Program-made: the position numbers and the translations under genes
The notes under the pieces: model-generated
Told to the model about the DNA's origin: nothing
What the model saw: the letters and a program-made list of their open reading frames with translations, nothing else
Database searches by the model: none
Assembly: GCA_964036665.1 (NCBI GenBank)
Contig: OZ038531.1
Span: 4,588,001-4,652,000 of the forward strand
Length of the DNA stretch: 64,000 nucleotides
From: Gordius sp. MW1
Taxonomy: Eukaryota > Nematomorpha > Gordioida > Gordea > Gordiidae
Reading direction: 5' to 3'
Shown: piece after piece, positions 25,588-40,500 of the stretch
Layout of the letters: each line of letters opens with the position of its first letter
How positions within the stretch are numbered: the first letter of the stretch is position 1

Positions 25588-28500
25588 CTATTGCCCGGTG
25601 ACGTGACGACAAAAAAAATCAATATATAAGATTATGTCTTTTATAGTGAAAAATTTTATAAATTTTTACATTGGTATACTATAATTTTAAAATAGTTTAA
25701 ATTATTTTTAAAAAAATTACAGCATTCTAAAATTATAGATCAAATGCATACGACAGACGCATGAAATATAAAGATTAGCTTCAACTGAATCCAACAAATA
25801 TTTAAATACGCCCTTCGGGCGTAACTGGGGGCTTCGCCCCCAGACCCCCTTGGGGGCTTCGCCCCCAAACCCCCTGCTGGGGGCTCCGCCCCCAGTCCCC
25901 CGTTGGGGGCTCTGCCCCCAAACCCCCGTTGGGGGCTACGCCCCCAAACCCCCATCTCCTGGGGGCTCCGCCCCCAGACCCCCGGAGAAGGGGGAGATGG
26001 GAAGGGGGGGGAAGGGAAGAGGGGACGACTCATCTATTCTACGTATAAATGTAGCTTATTTGCTATGCAATTTATGGGCGAGAAAGGTGAGAAGGGGCGA
26101 GAATGCCTATAGGGGGGTATTAAAGGCAAAAGAATTGGCCTGACGGGCATAGGTAGGTATCAATGTTAGCCAAAAAAACGTAAAATTTTATTTTGATTTA
26201 CAATTTGACGAAGCGGGAAAATATAAATGAGTTAAGTGTATAAATGTCGGCTGGATAAAGTATATAAATATCATCTTTATTTTTTATTTTTTAATAAATG
26301 AAATTAGGTTAAACATTTTAGGTTAGGAGGGTGAAGGGGCTAAAATGTAACTCTTGGAAGAAGCTTTATTGAAATTTTTTGTCATTTAGTGGGGGGGGGG
26401 ACTAGTTTTGCCTGGGTTTTGCTTGGTCGACCTTTAGTTCAAATAAGAAAACCCCCCTAAATGACGAAAATAAAAATTTTCAATGAAAAAACCCGTAAAA
26501 ATTAAAAATTGTAGGTTTGGCCCCCCCCCCTGATTGAAATTTTAAACGTTTCGCCTCCCCCCCAAACCAAAACCTGGCTACGTCCATGTCCCTGTCTGAT
26601 CAATTAAATTTCATTTTTGATAAACATATTTTTACGATAAAATGTTTTTTAAAAGTGTACTGAATTATAGAGTTAGACGTCATTTATAATAGGTTCATAT
26701 GGAAAACATAACATTATACAAAGACATTTGGAATATATAAAAAATGTATTTAAAAAGGAGAGATTAATGTTTATTAAATGAAAGATTAAATTATTGAAGG
26801 AGAGATTAATGTTTATTAAATGATAAAAGAGGCGTTAAATAACAGAGATTAGATAAGGTATATACATAAGAAGTGGGGTCAGCATAAGGAGGCTGGATTA
26901 TTACCAAAAGTTCCGAGAAGATTGAATACATTAAAATATAAAGCTAGAAAAAATGCAACCATTTCATTTTTAAGTTAAACTGTTTGAACCAAAACAAAAT
27001 CTAGTGGAACGTTATTGTAAGTAAAGGAAACCTTTAAATTAGTATGCCCTAATTCGCAGTTAATTAAATTAAAGATTAATTTTCTAATTTAAAAGATTTA
27101 AAAATAAATAGCCCTATAAATATTTGAGTGATATAAACAGCTGACATGGCGCCCTAAGTGTATTTGCCTGAAGTGAGGGGGAATAGAAGAGTAACTACCT
27201 CCTTCCCCCCCTTTCCCTCCGTTAAAACTAAACGCGCACACTATCCCCCCTTTCCCTCCGTTAATTTGCCAAAAGCATATAAAAATCAATAATAATAAAA
27301 AGGGGTTGAGGGATGATCTCCTCCACTCCCGCCCCCTAATAATACCAACTCAGCGGTGGAAGGGTAAGATAGGGAGGGGTAGGGGTTTAACGTATAATCA
27401 ATATAAAAATAAAAAACTCGCTACGTAATTCAGAGGTAATTTTTATTTAGTAACGGTAAAGAAATGTAACTAAAATAATTCTCATATACATTAGCTCTCA
27501 CTATTCGATACTTTGATTGTTTTGGTAACAAATTATTTAAAAGCCATTTAATATTGGTTTAGCTAGAGCTGTTAAAGGAACTAGTTTAAAAAGCTAATAA
27601 GTTCCTTTTAAAATGAGGAAACCTAATTTTTATTATTTTACATCTTTCTTAAAATGATATGCAAAAGGTCCATCTCTATAAATTTTGGTTAGTAATAATG
27701 GAAAACTTTGTTAAAAATAGTAATTAATTTAGGGGTCCTGTTACGTCTGCGCATCTAAAAATGACACAATTACCAGCGATATGCAATAGCTCCGCTATTG
27801 CCTGTTACGAACGCGCATCTAAAAATGATAAAATTTAAAAACTTACTTTTGGTTAAGGTAAAATGTTATTAAATTGGGATAATTCCTATTGTAGCTTATA
27901 ATAAAAAATTGCATAGAAATTATTAAAAATTTTTACATAGAAATTAATGGGAAATAATAATAAAAATTAAAAAAATCCTTACGGCGAAACTATCAGCGAC
28001 ATGCAATAGCTCCGCTATTGCCTGTTACGACCGCGCATCTAAAACTGTCACAGGTATCATAAAGATATATCAAAAAATTTACATGTGCTAAATTGTTCCA
28101 TTGGTCAGTACCAAAAGACAATCTATTAATACATAAGAGTCAAAAAAAACTAAAAAAAATTTCGATTCACATTTTGGCCAAATGGTCATTTTTTTCATTG
28201 GTCACTACCAACAGATACTCTATAAGTCAATGTTAGCCAAAAAACGAGGAAAAAAATTTCACTTCATACTTTGGCCAATGGGCATTTTTTTCCAATGGTT
28301 AGTAGCCAGCGGACGGCCAAAAAGTCATATTATTAATGGTATTAACAGAAACAATCATAAAAGTCAAAAAAAACGAGAAAAAAATTTTCGATTCACATTT
28401 TGGCCAAATGGTCATTTTTTTCATTGGTCACTACCAACAGATACTCTATAAGTCAATGTTAGCCAAAAAAACGAGGAAAAAAATTTTACTTCATACTTTG

Positions 28501-31500
28501 GCCAATGGTCATTTTTTTCAATGGTCAGTAGCCAGCGGACGGCCAAAAAGTCATATTATCAATGGTAGTAACAGGAACAATCATAAGAGTCAAAAAAAAC
28601 GGGAAAAAAATTTCGCTTCACACTTTCGGACACTGATCATTTTTTTCCAATGGTCAGTAGCCAGCGGACGGCCAAAAAGTCATATTATCAATGGTAGTAA
28701 CAGGAACAATCATAAGAGTCAAAAAAACGGGAAAAAAAATTTCGCTTCACACTTTCGGACACTGACCATTTTTTCCAGTGATCAGTAGCCAGAGGACGGC
28801 CAAAAAGTCAGATTATCAATCGTAGTAACATGAACAATCATAATAGGCGGAAAAAAGCGAAAAAATAAACTTGGATTCACATTTTGGCCAAATGGTCATT
28901 TTTTTCCAGTGGTCAGCAGCCAGCGGACGGCCAAAAAGTCTTATTATCAATGGTAGTAACAGGAACAAACATAATAGTCAAAAAAAAACCCGGGATTCGA
29001 ACCCAAAAACTGGTTAAATTAACAAAAATTAAAAGTAAACAAAAAAGACATTCGGTGCAAGACATCCACGTTTTTTTCATTGGTCAGCAGCCAACGGACG
29101 GCCAAAAAGGAATATTATCAATGGTAGTAACAGGAACAATCATAAGAGGCAAAAAAAACGGAAAAATAAACTTGGATTCACATTTTAGCCAAATGGTCAT
29201 TTTTTTCCAGTGGTCAGCAGCCAGCGGACGGCCAAAAAGTCTTATTATCAATGGTAGTAACAGGAACAATCATAATAGTCAAAAAAAACCCGGGATTCGA
29301 ACCCAAAAACTGGTTAAATTAACAAAAATTAAAAGGAAACAAAACGGTGCGTGACACGAACAGCGTGACATCCACGTTCGGTGCGCACGTCGAATAGCGT
29401 GACAAAACAAATTGGAAAGTGAGCCCATAAATTGCATAGCAATTAAAACTATATTCGATCACATCCTATTCTTTTTAGCCCAAAGATATATCCAAACAGA
29501 GTTCCAATTTGAACAAAAAATAAACTAAAAATTTTAAGTTATATTGGGCCGGGAGGGCCGTTTAAAGTAACATGACAATTTACTATAATACAGAATAAGA
29601 ATAACTATGATTGAAACTAGAGGGGAGTAAAGCAATTATGTTTTAAAGAGGAGGGCTAAATAATAATTTTAGGGAAATTTAGCAATAGCTATATTAAATT
29701 GAAAAAAAAAAGTTCGGACATACAATATAGTATTAAATCATCTTTAACCATGTAAATCCATTAAAATCGTATAAGATTTGTCAAAGAGTTAGGGGGGCAA
29801 TAATGATTTAGGGAGGGGCAAAATGATCTTTTTTGAAACTTTAGCCATAATTTTAATAAATTTTTGAATTTAAAGGGGGGCCGCTACGCCCATAATCACA
29901 CTAACTTGTTTGGAGAGGCTTGAAGGTAGTGGGCAATTAGCTTCAAGGAAGATACAGAATCCATATCGCCGTACAGCATTCGCCTATCCATTTCTGCATC
30001 TATGGCTCCTAATAATTCTTGAGCTGTAGTGCTTAGTTCACTGTCCCCAGCTAGCTCGTTGTTAATTGTGCAGTGGCCATTCTGATTGATAGTAATTAAG
30101 TAGAAATTAACATATTTATTATAAAACAGAGAGAAATAAACAATTCATTTAGTATTTTTCATAAAATGCATATTTTAAGGTGAAATAAATAAAATTAAAA
30201 AGGGTTAAGGGTTATAGATATTTGGAAACATTCCGCTACATGGCTATTAAATTATATTTACAGATAGTTATACCCATTTTCTGTCTCTCATAAAAAACGA
30301 TTCGCGGTTATCATGTGTAAGTTTTTATGGAATATATTATTATTTTTGTTGCTATGCAACTTATTTCATTGCCAGATCATCTATATGCCTAAAATATAAA
30401 AAACTAAGTAATTTTTTTTTTGGTTAAAAAGTTTATTTTCCCGAAACAAAGTTACATAAATAAAAACAAGCGTACTAGTGTTGCAAAAACGGCTTGGTTT
30501 TATTTGGTTGTTTTTGATTTAAATTTAACTAAGATTAAGGGTCGACTAAAAAATAGACCAAAAATTCTTTGGCCTGTTTATGTTTGATCCGCTAAAACTA
30601 AAGGTCGACTAAACAAAACCGCGCCGTTTTTACAACACTACTTTCAACTCTTAAACCTTTTTGTTAGCTTGAACAAGCATCCATAATTAACATTTCACCT
30701 TTTATTTACATAAAATTTTTAAAGTCAATCTAAGCCGGTATAGTAAAAAAACTAATAAAACGGAACAAATTCTACGAGATAAATAATAATAAACCTGGCA
30801 AAATTTTAATCGTTTTTTAGAATCGATCAAAAATCTAAAAGTTTGGTAAATTTCATGAACATCCCCACATTTGAATTAGTTTACAAACATTTGACGTTAT
30901 TGTGTGTAATCAGATTTTTATTAGCTATTTCCTAATGTTGTATGTAACAGCGGGTGCTTTTTGTTTGGTTGACCTTTGATTTTAGTCGACTAAACATAAT
31001 CAACCAAAGATTTTTTGGTCACTTGGTCTATTTATGTTTAGTCGACCAAACAAAATGCAGCCGTTTTTCCAACACTATTACTTCTAAAAATTTCAGCTAA
31101 TTCTAACCGTTAAATGAGTTGAATCCATGGAAATTATGGTGGTGCCGTAGGTATATCCTGCTTCATAGCTGGTTGATATCGATGAAAGGGGAGAAGAGAA
31201 AATTGATACCAAAGTATCACAAACGCTATCTATCATGGTAAAATTAACAAATATTGTAAGAATAAACATGATTTTAATCAATGATCACAATCCTTTACAG
31301 AATTGAAAATTGAAAACAGGCAATCGACTTCATGGGCGTAGGCAGAGGGAGGAAGGGAGGGGCGGCTGCCCCCCTCTAAATCCATAAATTCTTTGAGTTT
31401 TCATATAGTTATGGCAAAATTCGAAAAATTCCCATTTTGCCCCTCCCTAAATCATAGTTGCCCCCCTCTTGTTCCAATCCTGGCTCTACGCCCGTGATCC

Positions 31501-34500
31501 TCTCTATAATAAATACTATTAAAAACCTAATCTCATTTAATTATTAAAAAAATGAATTTAGACAGAAAGTAATACAACAACAACAAATCTACCCAAATCC
31601 AAGTCTGGCCGAGACAAAGACGCCATAGAGTATTCTTGTCGCAAATTTAATAAGCGTAACGGAGAACGCAATGATTCAACATATTCATCCGTTAGGGTTA
31701 ATGATTTCGAGTTTGCCTGGACCATGGCTGTTTCCCCGTCAGTAGTAGCTTCTAAGGAATTTTCTGAATCCAAATAAATTGTTAATATAGTACTAATTAG
31801 TCGGGCACAAAAACAATCATGGAATTTGGGCTCGGGCGAGGTCGAAAAAGCCAATCGGTGGTCATTCGTTTATTAATTTGCAAAAACTAAATAAATGTCT
31901 TTTACAGAAGGATAAGACCACAGTCATTAAAAATCCGTACAAGTTTCCACGGCAATTATTGAAAAATTACAAGTTGGACAGGACGGACAACCAAAAACGA
32001 GCCGATAAATGCATAGCCATTAAAATCATAGGTGACTGGTGTGTGTGTGTGTATTGAACAAAAACCTGCCTACCTAATAAATTTTAGCAATCTAAAATTA
32101 ACTCCTAAAATTCCGCTAAAAAAACAAAGAACAGTTTATTTTTACTTTAACCAAAATCGGCTAAGGTGTTGTGGGCATATATTTAGAAGGGAGAGGAACG
32201 ATGTAAATCGAGAAGTTTTGGACATGGAGGTACCGGGAAAATAGAAAGAGGACGACCTCGTGTCACGTGGAAAGGGCAAGTCGACAAAGTTATGAAATCT
32301 AAGAAGATTGATCAAGACATGGCACTTACCCGATCAAGAGGGAAGAAACTCATCAAAACAAACCCCACGGCTGTGGGACTAAATACTTGATAAAGAATAA
32401 GAAGAAGATAAGTGCATTTTAATTCCAAAGTATGATGTAAACTCACAAATGTTCAATCCATCATATAAAAAAGTTGGCTTTATCAATTCGATTAGAACAT
32501 TATTAAACCAACTTTCTTCTATCTGCTATGGGTTAATCTTATATTATTGTCAAATTTCGCAAATATACATATTTTTGTAAAAATAGAGCAAATTTAGGTC
32601 TATGGTGTAGAGTGCAATTTTGGTAAATAACATAACGATGAAAATCCAAATTCCAACTGTAATCCACCTTAAAAAGGGTCGTACTTTCAAATGCACCTAC
32701 CCATATGTTGTGAGGGTACGTTCACTGTATTAGCTTGAGAAGGTCCATTTTGATGTACCGCGATAATGGGTTGATTTTGTTGTAGGCTGTAGTGCACTTT
32801 AGTTTTGAGAGTTTGCAAGCCTTTTAACAGCGAAGATTTTGCAGCAAGTATGGGACTTTCCGCTCTGACCGATGGATACTGGGCCATGCTACTGCTCGGA
32901 TCTAAGGCAAGGTCCGAGGAAAGGAGGGAATTTGTATCAGAACCGAGACCTAGGCTATGCGGAGGCATAATTTTGTCTCCGTTGTTAGGTTGGGAGAAAC
33001 GATTTGGGAGCAAAAAATTCTAAAAAACATAAACACGAAATTAATTCCGAAAGAGCATAAATGGTGTATATATTGCATACAATGAGGTACATTTTTGGTT
33101 TACACAAATAATTCTTGTTCGAATCTTTAAAAAATTCTTCAAACGCCTCTCCATGCGAGATAAGTGAAATAAAAGTGGTATGGGCAAAACATTGAATATT
33201 TTAGAGTTTTGTTGTTTGGGGAGGTTAAACGATCTTTAAAGTCGATAATAACACAGGTCTACAAAAAAATCCGGCAATCAGACCTACAATTCTGATAAAA
33301 AAAATTTGCGCCGAACATAACGTGTTTAATCTACAGGAATAAATCAATAATCTTTGGTATAAATGCCGTGTGAATATAGTATAAAAAAGGCTAAAATGGA
33401 CATTTATTGCACCTTCAACCTCGTATATCTAAAAATATAGGAGGTTTTGGGGAAACGTAAGTTTGCTCTTTGAATTCCTAAAACAATTGCGATAATCTCA
33501 AGACACTTTATGCGTGTCCTAGTTATTTTTCCATTTTCATAAAAAATACCTGAAAATTTGTTGTAAATAACTGCCAGTATGATGTAAGTGCCAACCTAAA
33601 TAATAAATTATTTTTTGCATAAGATCCAAATTTAACAACTTAGGTTAAGTTTAACTAAGCAAATAGTGTTCATTCAAGTGTTAATATTTTTATTTGAATT
33701 TATAAATATTATAAAAATGAATAGATATAAAATATAAAAAAACAAAGGAAAAAATATAGTTGGAATAAAAATCGTCTGCTTCCCTCAAAACAAAATTACT
33801 TTGAGTTCTAAACATGGAAATAACAAAAAATATATATTAGCAAGTTTGATAAATTTTAAAACCTGAACTTTAGAGATGGGCGAATCGAAACTAGTAGCTT
33901 TGAAAAAGGATAAACTCGGATTGTTAGGTTTGAATTTGAAATGATCTCCAATCATTCTATTGAATTTTGATGAGGATTCTACGTTATACAAGGGCGCACC
34001 AGATGTCAGAGTATATATACCAGGAATGGAATTGGTCATCTATATATGGATAACAAAGTTTAATTTGAGCAAATAAAGAAAACAAAAAGTATGAATTAGT
34101 GTTTACAATTTAAATCATTTAATAAAACCAGGTATTGCATGAAAAATTTAAATTCCAAGGCATATATATGACTTGTGAAAAACTTGGTTATTTTTGTTTT
34201 AAGCTTCCGAAAAAAGTTAAAAAACTTTTACGATACAAACGTATCAATACTTAGCAATCTTAAAAGGAGTGTTGTAAAAAGATCTAGGTTTTGTTTGGTC
34301 GACCTTTAGTTCAACTAAAACTAACGGTCGACTCTAGTATGTTTTTAAATGTCGCCTAAGCCTAGAGGTCGACAAAGTAAAACAGACCAAAAACCTGGTC
34401 TGGCACATTTAAATATATAGATAAATAATGATCTGGCTGAGATAATACAAGAAATAGATCATATCCATCAGGGTGAAGTAAACATTCATAGGTCATATTA

Positions 34501-37500
34501 CAACACTACTTTAAAGCATGTTTCTATGTAATGTAAAATTAGAATCTTATTTTAAATGATTTTAAAACCCATACACAGTTTATATATTAACGTTTTAATA
34601 CAAATTATTAAAAAAATCTTACATTTGATTGATTATCTATACTGCCAAGAATAACATTCGTCGCCAAGGGGTCAAAATTAGAAAGGATAGAATCCATTAC
34701 AGAGGAATGAGGAATTTCGTTAATATCATTCGACTGGGTTATTTTTCCAGATTCCAATGTGTTTACCCTACAAAAATATTCAAAGCAAAACAAATTTAAA
34801 AAATCCATAAAAACAAATGCCATTTTTTATATACATTAACTTTTCAACTTTGTCTTCGGGTATTGATATTATAGTAGATTGAGGATTTTCGGCGAAAATT
34901 GAAGATCTAGCGATGGCCATGGAAGGGTCGGGAGACATCGAATTTTGGCTGTAAATTAATTTGGTCTCAAATTGGCCTGCATCTTGTTTGATAATAAATT
35001 TCAATAAAAATAATTCACATATAGTACCCGACATCCTAACTTAACCTTTTTAAGATAAAATTATACATTTTTCTATAATTACAAATCACATTGATATATG
35101 GGGGAGCCAGTATTGGGATTAGAAGGGGGGGGGGCAATAATGGTTTAAAGAGGGCCAAAAACATCATTTCTTTAAATTTTAGCCACAATTTCAATAAATT
35201 AAAAAAAAATGGATTTAAAGGGGGGGGGGCAGCCCCTCCCTGCCCCCTCCCTTGGCTACGCCCATGACGTAGTGTATCTCACATCAAATATACATCATGT
35301 GAAACTCATTATTACTAATTTGCGTTGATATAAAACAAGATTCGCTGTATATCCTTTCCCTGTCGCGACCGGCTTGGAGGTAAGCTTGCCTATTGATATT
35401 CTGCCTACAACTTTCGCCGGCAAAAACGGAGCAAGGGGGCGGAGGCGAGGTATTAGACGCGACTAAAATGTCCAGCCTAGATTCCTGAAACATAGTTATT
35501 AACTTTTGAGAAATATACTTTAAATGGGAGCTAGCATGTGACAAAAACGAAAACGGCTGGGTTTTGTTTGGTCGACCAAACATAAACGGACCAAAAATTT
35601 TTTGGTATCTTAGTCGACCTCTAGGCTTAGTTGAAATTTGAAAAACAGACCGGAGTCGACGGTTGGCCTTAGTTGAACCAAAGATCGATTAAAGGAAACC
35701 CGGCCGTTTTTACAACACTCCATTATATCGAATTGATATATATATTCATGTTGATAACGTTGGTGATTATGATGAGTTAGAATTTTGGATTAAGCCCATT
35801 GTATTTAATAATAGCAATTGTCTAAAAAGAGATATTTGAAGATGAATTAGCTATAACGAATAATTGGACAAGGTGGCATTTCGGCATTTCAAATGATTCG
35901 AACTCTTACTTCGATATATGGAAGTGCATGGGCGTAGCCAGGATTTGAATTAGAGAAGGGGGGGGGCATTAATGATTTAAGGAGGGGCAAAATGATCCTT
36001 TATTGAAATTTTGGCTATAATTATATAAAATTCTAAAGGTTTTTTTTTTGATTTAGAGAGAGCTACCCCCTGGCTACGCCCATGTGAAAGTGTAGGCGAA
36101 ATACAAATAGCATTATAAACATTTAGCCATCTTATTTAAGATGGTCATCAATATAGTGCTCATTATTATGTGGAGGTTAAGCAGTCTATTAAGGTTGTGT
36201 ATGTTTTAAGTTTAATGTATTCTCCATTTAAAATCTCCGATTTAAAAAAACGGCAAGGCATTTAATACGATGAAAGGCAGATAAAATATTAATTGTGGGA
36301 AAATTTTAAGGATACGAGACTACTTTTTAATTCAAATTATATAAATTAACTCGAATGTTTTTATGGAAAGTTAACCAAACTTATGACTAATATTGCGAAA
36401 ACATTTTCAGGAGACTGATTATATATCGTAACCCTGAATATAATGTAGCACCTTATAATTGTTGCGGAATTCTATAAGACTTATAACTAACACTATTTAT
36501 ACTTGAGGGACGAAACCCATTTGGCATAATTTATTAAATTTGCAATTATAGATGCAAAAAAAGCATCATCAATTTAAATTTAATGAAAGTGGTTCATAAA
36601 GATATGTTCAGCTAAGATAATGATGTTTTCTATTCAAATCGAAAGGCCCATTTATAACAATTTAACAAATAAATAGCCTTGGAAAAACAATAATTGGTCG
36701 AAAGTGTGCAAAAAACTTTGATATCTTAAAATCTTCATTAAAAATGCCGTTAAATATAACGATAATTAAATGACTACGGTTTTGGGTTGAGGGTAGGCCG
36801 CCTCCTGACAAGGTCCTTCGTATTCACTAGCCGCGTGGGCTTCGGTACTCCAAGCACTTTCGCTCCCAGCATCGCCTATGTCAGAGGATTGGCCCCCGCC
36901 ATTCAAGTAAGAAGCTATGGGGGACTATAACGAGGTAAAAAACACGATTAGCGATAGATGATTGGTAAAGTAATAAAAGGTAAGTAGATGAGTAAAAATT
37001 ATAAAGTGTACATTAAAAAAGGGCGTGGGCTTAGCCAATAAAGGTGGGGTGGGGAGCAAAGAGTGGCGGCTCCCCCCCCCCTCTAAATGCAAAAATTGTG
37101 AAAATTTATGAGAAATAGCTAAATTACAAAAAATGATCATTTTGCCCACCCTAAATCATTATGCCCCCCACTGATCCTAATGCTGGCTACGCCCATGAAA
37201 AAGTGTACACATCTATCGAGCCCTTATGTAGACGCAAGCACTCAAAACGAATTAAAAAGCTGGAGAGACTATTATTTTTAAAGACTATATACATGTTTTT
37301 CTTAAAACATATCCATGGGCTTAGCCAGGGGGTGGCAGAAATCCAAAAATCCTTCAAAATCTAATATAATTATGGTTAAAATTTCAAAAATTATAATTTT
37401 GCTCCTCCCTAAATCATTATGGCACCGCCTATAAATCCAATCCTAGCAACGCTACGCCCATGAACGTACCATTTAAAAAAAGAGCGAAATGTTTTACAAC

Positions 37501-40500
37501 CACCAAATTACTCCGTAATTGACTGCAATAGTTCTCGATCTTAAATAAATGTTTCAGTTAAGGTTCAAATTATGCTATTAAAAAGGATAATAAAAATTCT
37601 AGAATGCTTTATACTATAAAATTAATATTTACAGCTTTTATTCGAAAAAATCTAATGGTTTGATTGGCAAATTTCTTTCACTTTCAAGAGTTAATAGTAA
37701 ATTTGGCAAAAAAGTTGGATAAAACCAATAAATTTGTCGATAATTGAATAAGATTCAACAATTATTTGTGATATAAAAAGAGGAAATAACTTCGGGGATC
37801 GAGGCAATTTTGAATGGGTTAGGAGTGGAGAGACTCCTTTGATTTGAACCCGAACCCAGGGTCCATGGAAATGATTGTGTACTTGCACCTCCTTCAGTAT
37901 CTGACGCTAACACTTCGGTGCTCCACGTTTCACTGATTAACGACACGTTCTCGTCAACTGAAATTATCGCACGTAAACATTAGAGTGTCGTAAATCGTAA
38001 AAACGGCTGGGTCTCATTTCGTCAACTTTCTTAAGATTCAATAAATTATCATCATGTCGTGCATACAGATAAATTGAAACTTATAAGTAGTGTTGTAAAA
38101 ACGGCTGGGTTTTGATTGGTTCACCCTAGGTTTAACTAATACTAACGGTCGACCCTAGTCTGGTTTTCAAATTTCGATTAAGCTTAGTGGTCGACTAAGA
38201 AAAACGGACCAAAAAACCTTTACTTTGTTTATGTTTAGACGACTAAAACCAAAGGACGACCAAACAAAACCCAGCCGTTTTTACAACATTACTTATAAGT
38301 GCCTATTGGTTCTATATAAAGTTACGGCCTCAAAAGAGACTAGCACGTCACAAGTTGACCCGAGCAAAATAATTGTGATATGTTAAGCCATGGCAGTAGA
38401 GCGATCTAAAAGCATAAGATTTGTCTATGACAAAAGAGGTGGGATTAACCTAATAAGCGGAAAATTATTTATGATCACCTTAATTTAATGAGTCACTCCT
38501 CAATTCGTTATTATAAGCAACATAAAATTTAAAATAGTCTTGTAAAAACGGCTGGGTCTTGTTTAGTCGACCTATGGTTTTAGTCAACTAAACATAAACA
38601 AACAGAGTAAAAGTTTTTTTGGTTCGTTTTTCTTAGTCGACCTCAAGGCTTAGTCGAAATTTGAAAAACGGGCCAGCGTCGACCGTAACACTTAATTGAA
38701 GTAATGTGGTTGACCACACAGTACCCAGCCGTTGTTACAACACTAGCTACGCCTATATTTTAGCTAAATATATGTAACGATAAGTTTATTTTGAATATCA
38801 AAATACAAAATATGTAATAAATTGTCATGGGCATGGTTGAATGAAGGGAAGGATAAAGATTTTAATATAAATATTTGCCTTCCTCATCTCCCTCTAGCTA
38901 TTAAAAGTTAATAGAGAAAGTTCCTTAAAATTTATTTAAACATGAGTATAATGTTTTAAAAGAGGTAGTTGTTTGGTCGACCTTCGGTTCAACTATGACT
39001 AACGTGCCCCGTTCAATTTGTGCTTTTAATTTCACAACTCAATTTTGTCAACAGCGTTAAAATTTAAATCCATATTAAGGTCAGTCTAGAAGATTAATTA
39101 AATTCCTATTCATAGGCTACCATATATATCTTCACCATCTCTCGTAAATTCCGTTAATATTGCCAATGGTGTGAAAGTAGAAACCAACAATTTTGTATTT
39201 CTAAACTTATATCATGGGGAGTATAAAAATAAAAAAAGTGGCTCACAATCTTGAGCCTGGTGCTGGATTCGACCCGAGGCCAAGGCGCTAGAGATGGGCG
39301 CGATGATGGGCTTGACGTCGTCGAATTTGCCAAATTTATCGTGTATTTCTCGCCTTTGCTGTTGTTTCAAGCGTTCGGTCATGCTCACTTTGGGGTCGGA
39401 TGTTGAGGTTAGAGGCTCTTCCCTAATGCTTCCATCGACCACCTCGAGCAATGAAATTTCTGATTGGGGACTTTCTCGTCCGCTCAGTATCAAGGGTGGG
39501 GTACCGACGGTAGAAACACACCCGAAAACCTGAGAGGGTTAAGTTAATTTAGGTTAGATTCAAAGGTTAAGCCAAAAATAAATTAAAATAAATGCAATAA
39601 ATAGTTCTATATCTATAAAGATTATCTCATCCATTTGTTGAGGGATATAACTTACATCTTAACCATAACCATGCGAAATAAGATTCTTAATTAAAAATGC
39701 CAAATTTAATCAAAATAAAGCTAATTTAGAAAGAAAGGAGTTTATGAGATTCTAAAGTACGACCAAAATATTAAATTTACGTCCAACTTTTTACGATGAC
39801 AAATATATTAACATCGCATTTACAATGTCTAACTTATATTGGATGATATGATGAGACACAAAGAGAGGTGCATAGCTCTTACCAGTGGTGAGTAGCAACA
39901 ATTACCAACTAAATATTAAAGCTCGAAATGTGCTATGGCTCAAAACTCTTAAATATTTCACGCGACGACAAAAATTGACGTGGTGATGGCATCCCGTATA
40001 ATTTGACAACATTTATGAGCGGAAATTTGGGTTCAACAATAACTACGTTTGCAGTATTTTTTTCAAAAAGCTTCAAATTTAGACCAAAAAAATTGAGGTG
40101 TAAAAAAAGGCTTTTTGAACGTTTTTGAACCTAAATTCCCAGTCCAAGTTATATATTTGATCATTCATTAATCTACAGGGCTATAATATTCGTTTATTTT
40201 TTTTCACTATTATATTCAAATTTCATGCCAATCTGACCCCCTTCTCTCCGCACAATTCTTCTCACGTTAAGCTAAAAGGTTACCAAAAACCTTAAAGCAT
40301 AATGAGGTAAACGAAACATTCTATCTAAATTATGTCCTAATAATCACTAATTTTAGCGATGCAATTTAAGATTATTTATAAACACGTCCACATTTGAAAT
40401 AACCCCTTTTTCAAGCACTCCGGAACATTGTTTTAACCTTGTAACCAAGTTTAAAATTCCGTCGTCAGATGGTAAAAATATAAGCAGTCATAATATGATC

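Noticed and set aside
25810-25986. Bacterial contamination or bacterial terminators
   Set aside because: The array is flanked on both sides by host AT-rich intron sequence, and single related units occur elsewhere in the window.
28992-29304. tRNA genes on the minus strand
   Set aside because: Only the T-arm/B-box motif is present; no acceptor stem, D arm or anticodon arm can be drawn.
28182-29354. Several 89-156-codon open frames
   Set aside because: They arise from satellite monomers whose length is a multiple of three; no start context, no domain, and the frames shift between arrays.
28150-29400. CRISPR-like array
   Set aside because: Units are about 129 bp and the intervening parts are themselves repeats, not unique spacers; the host is an animal. 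It is a satellite.
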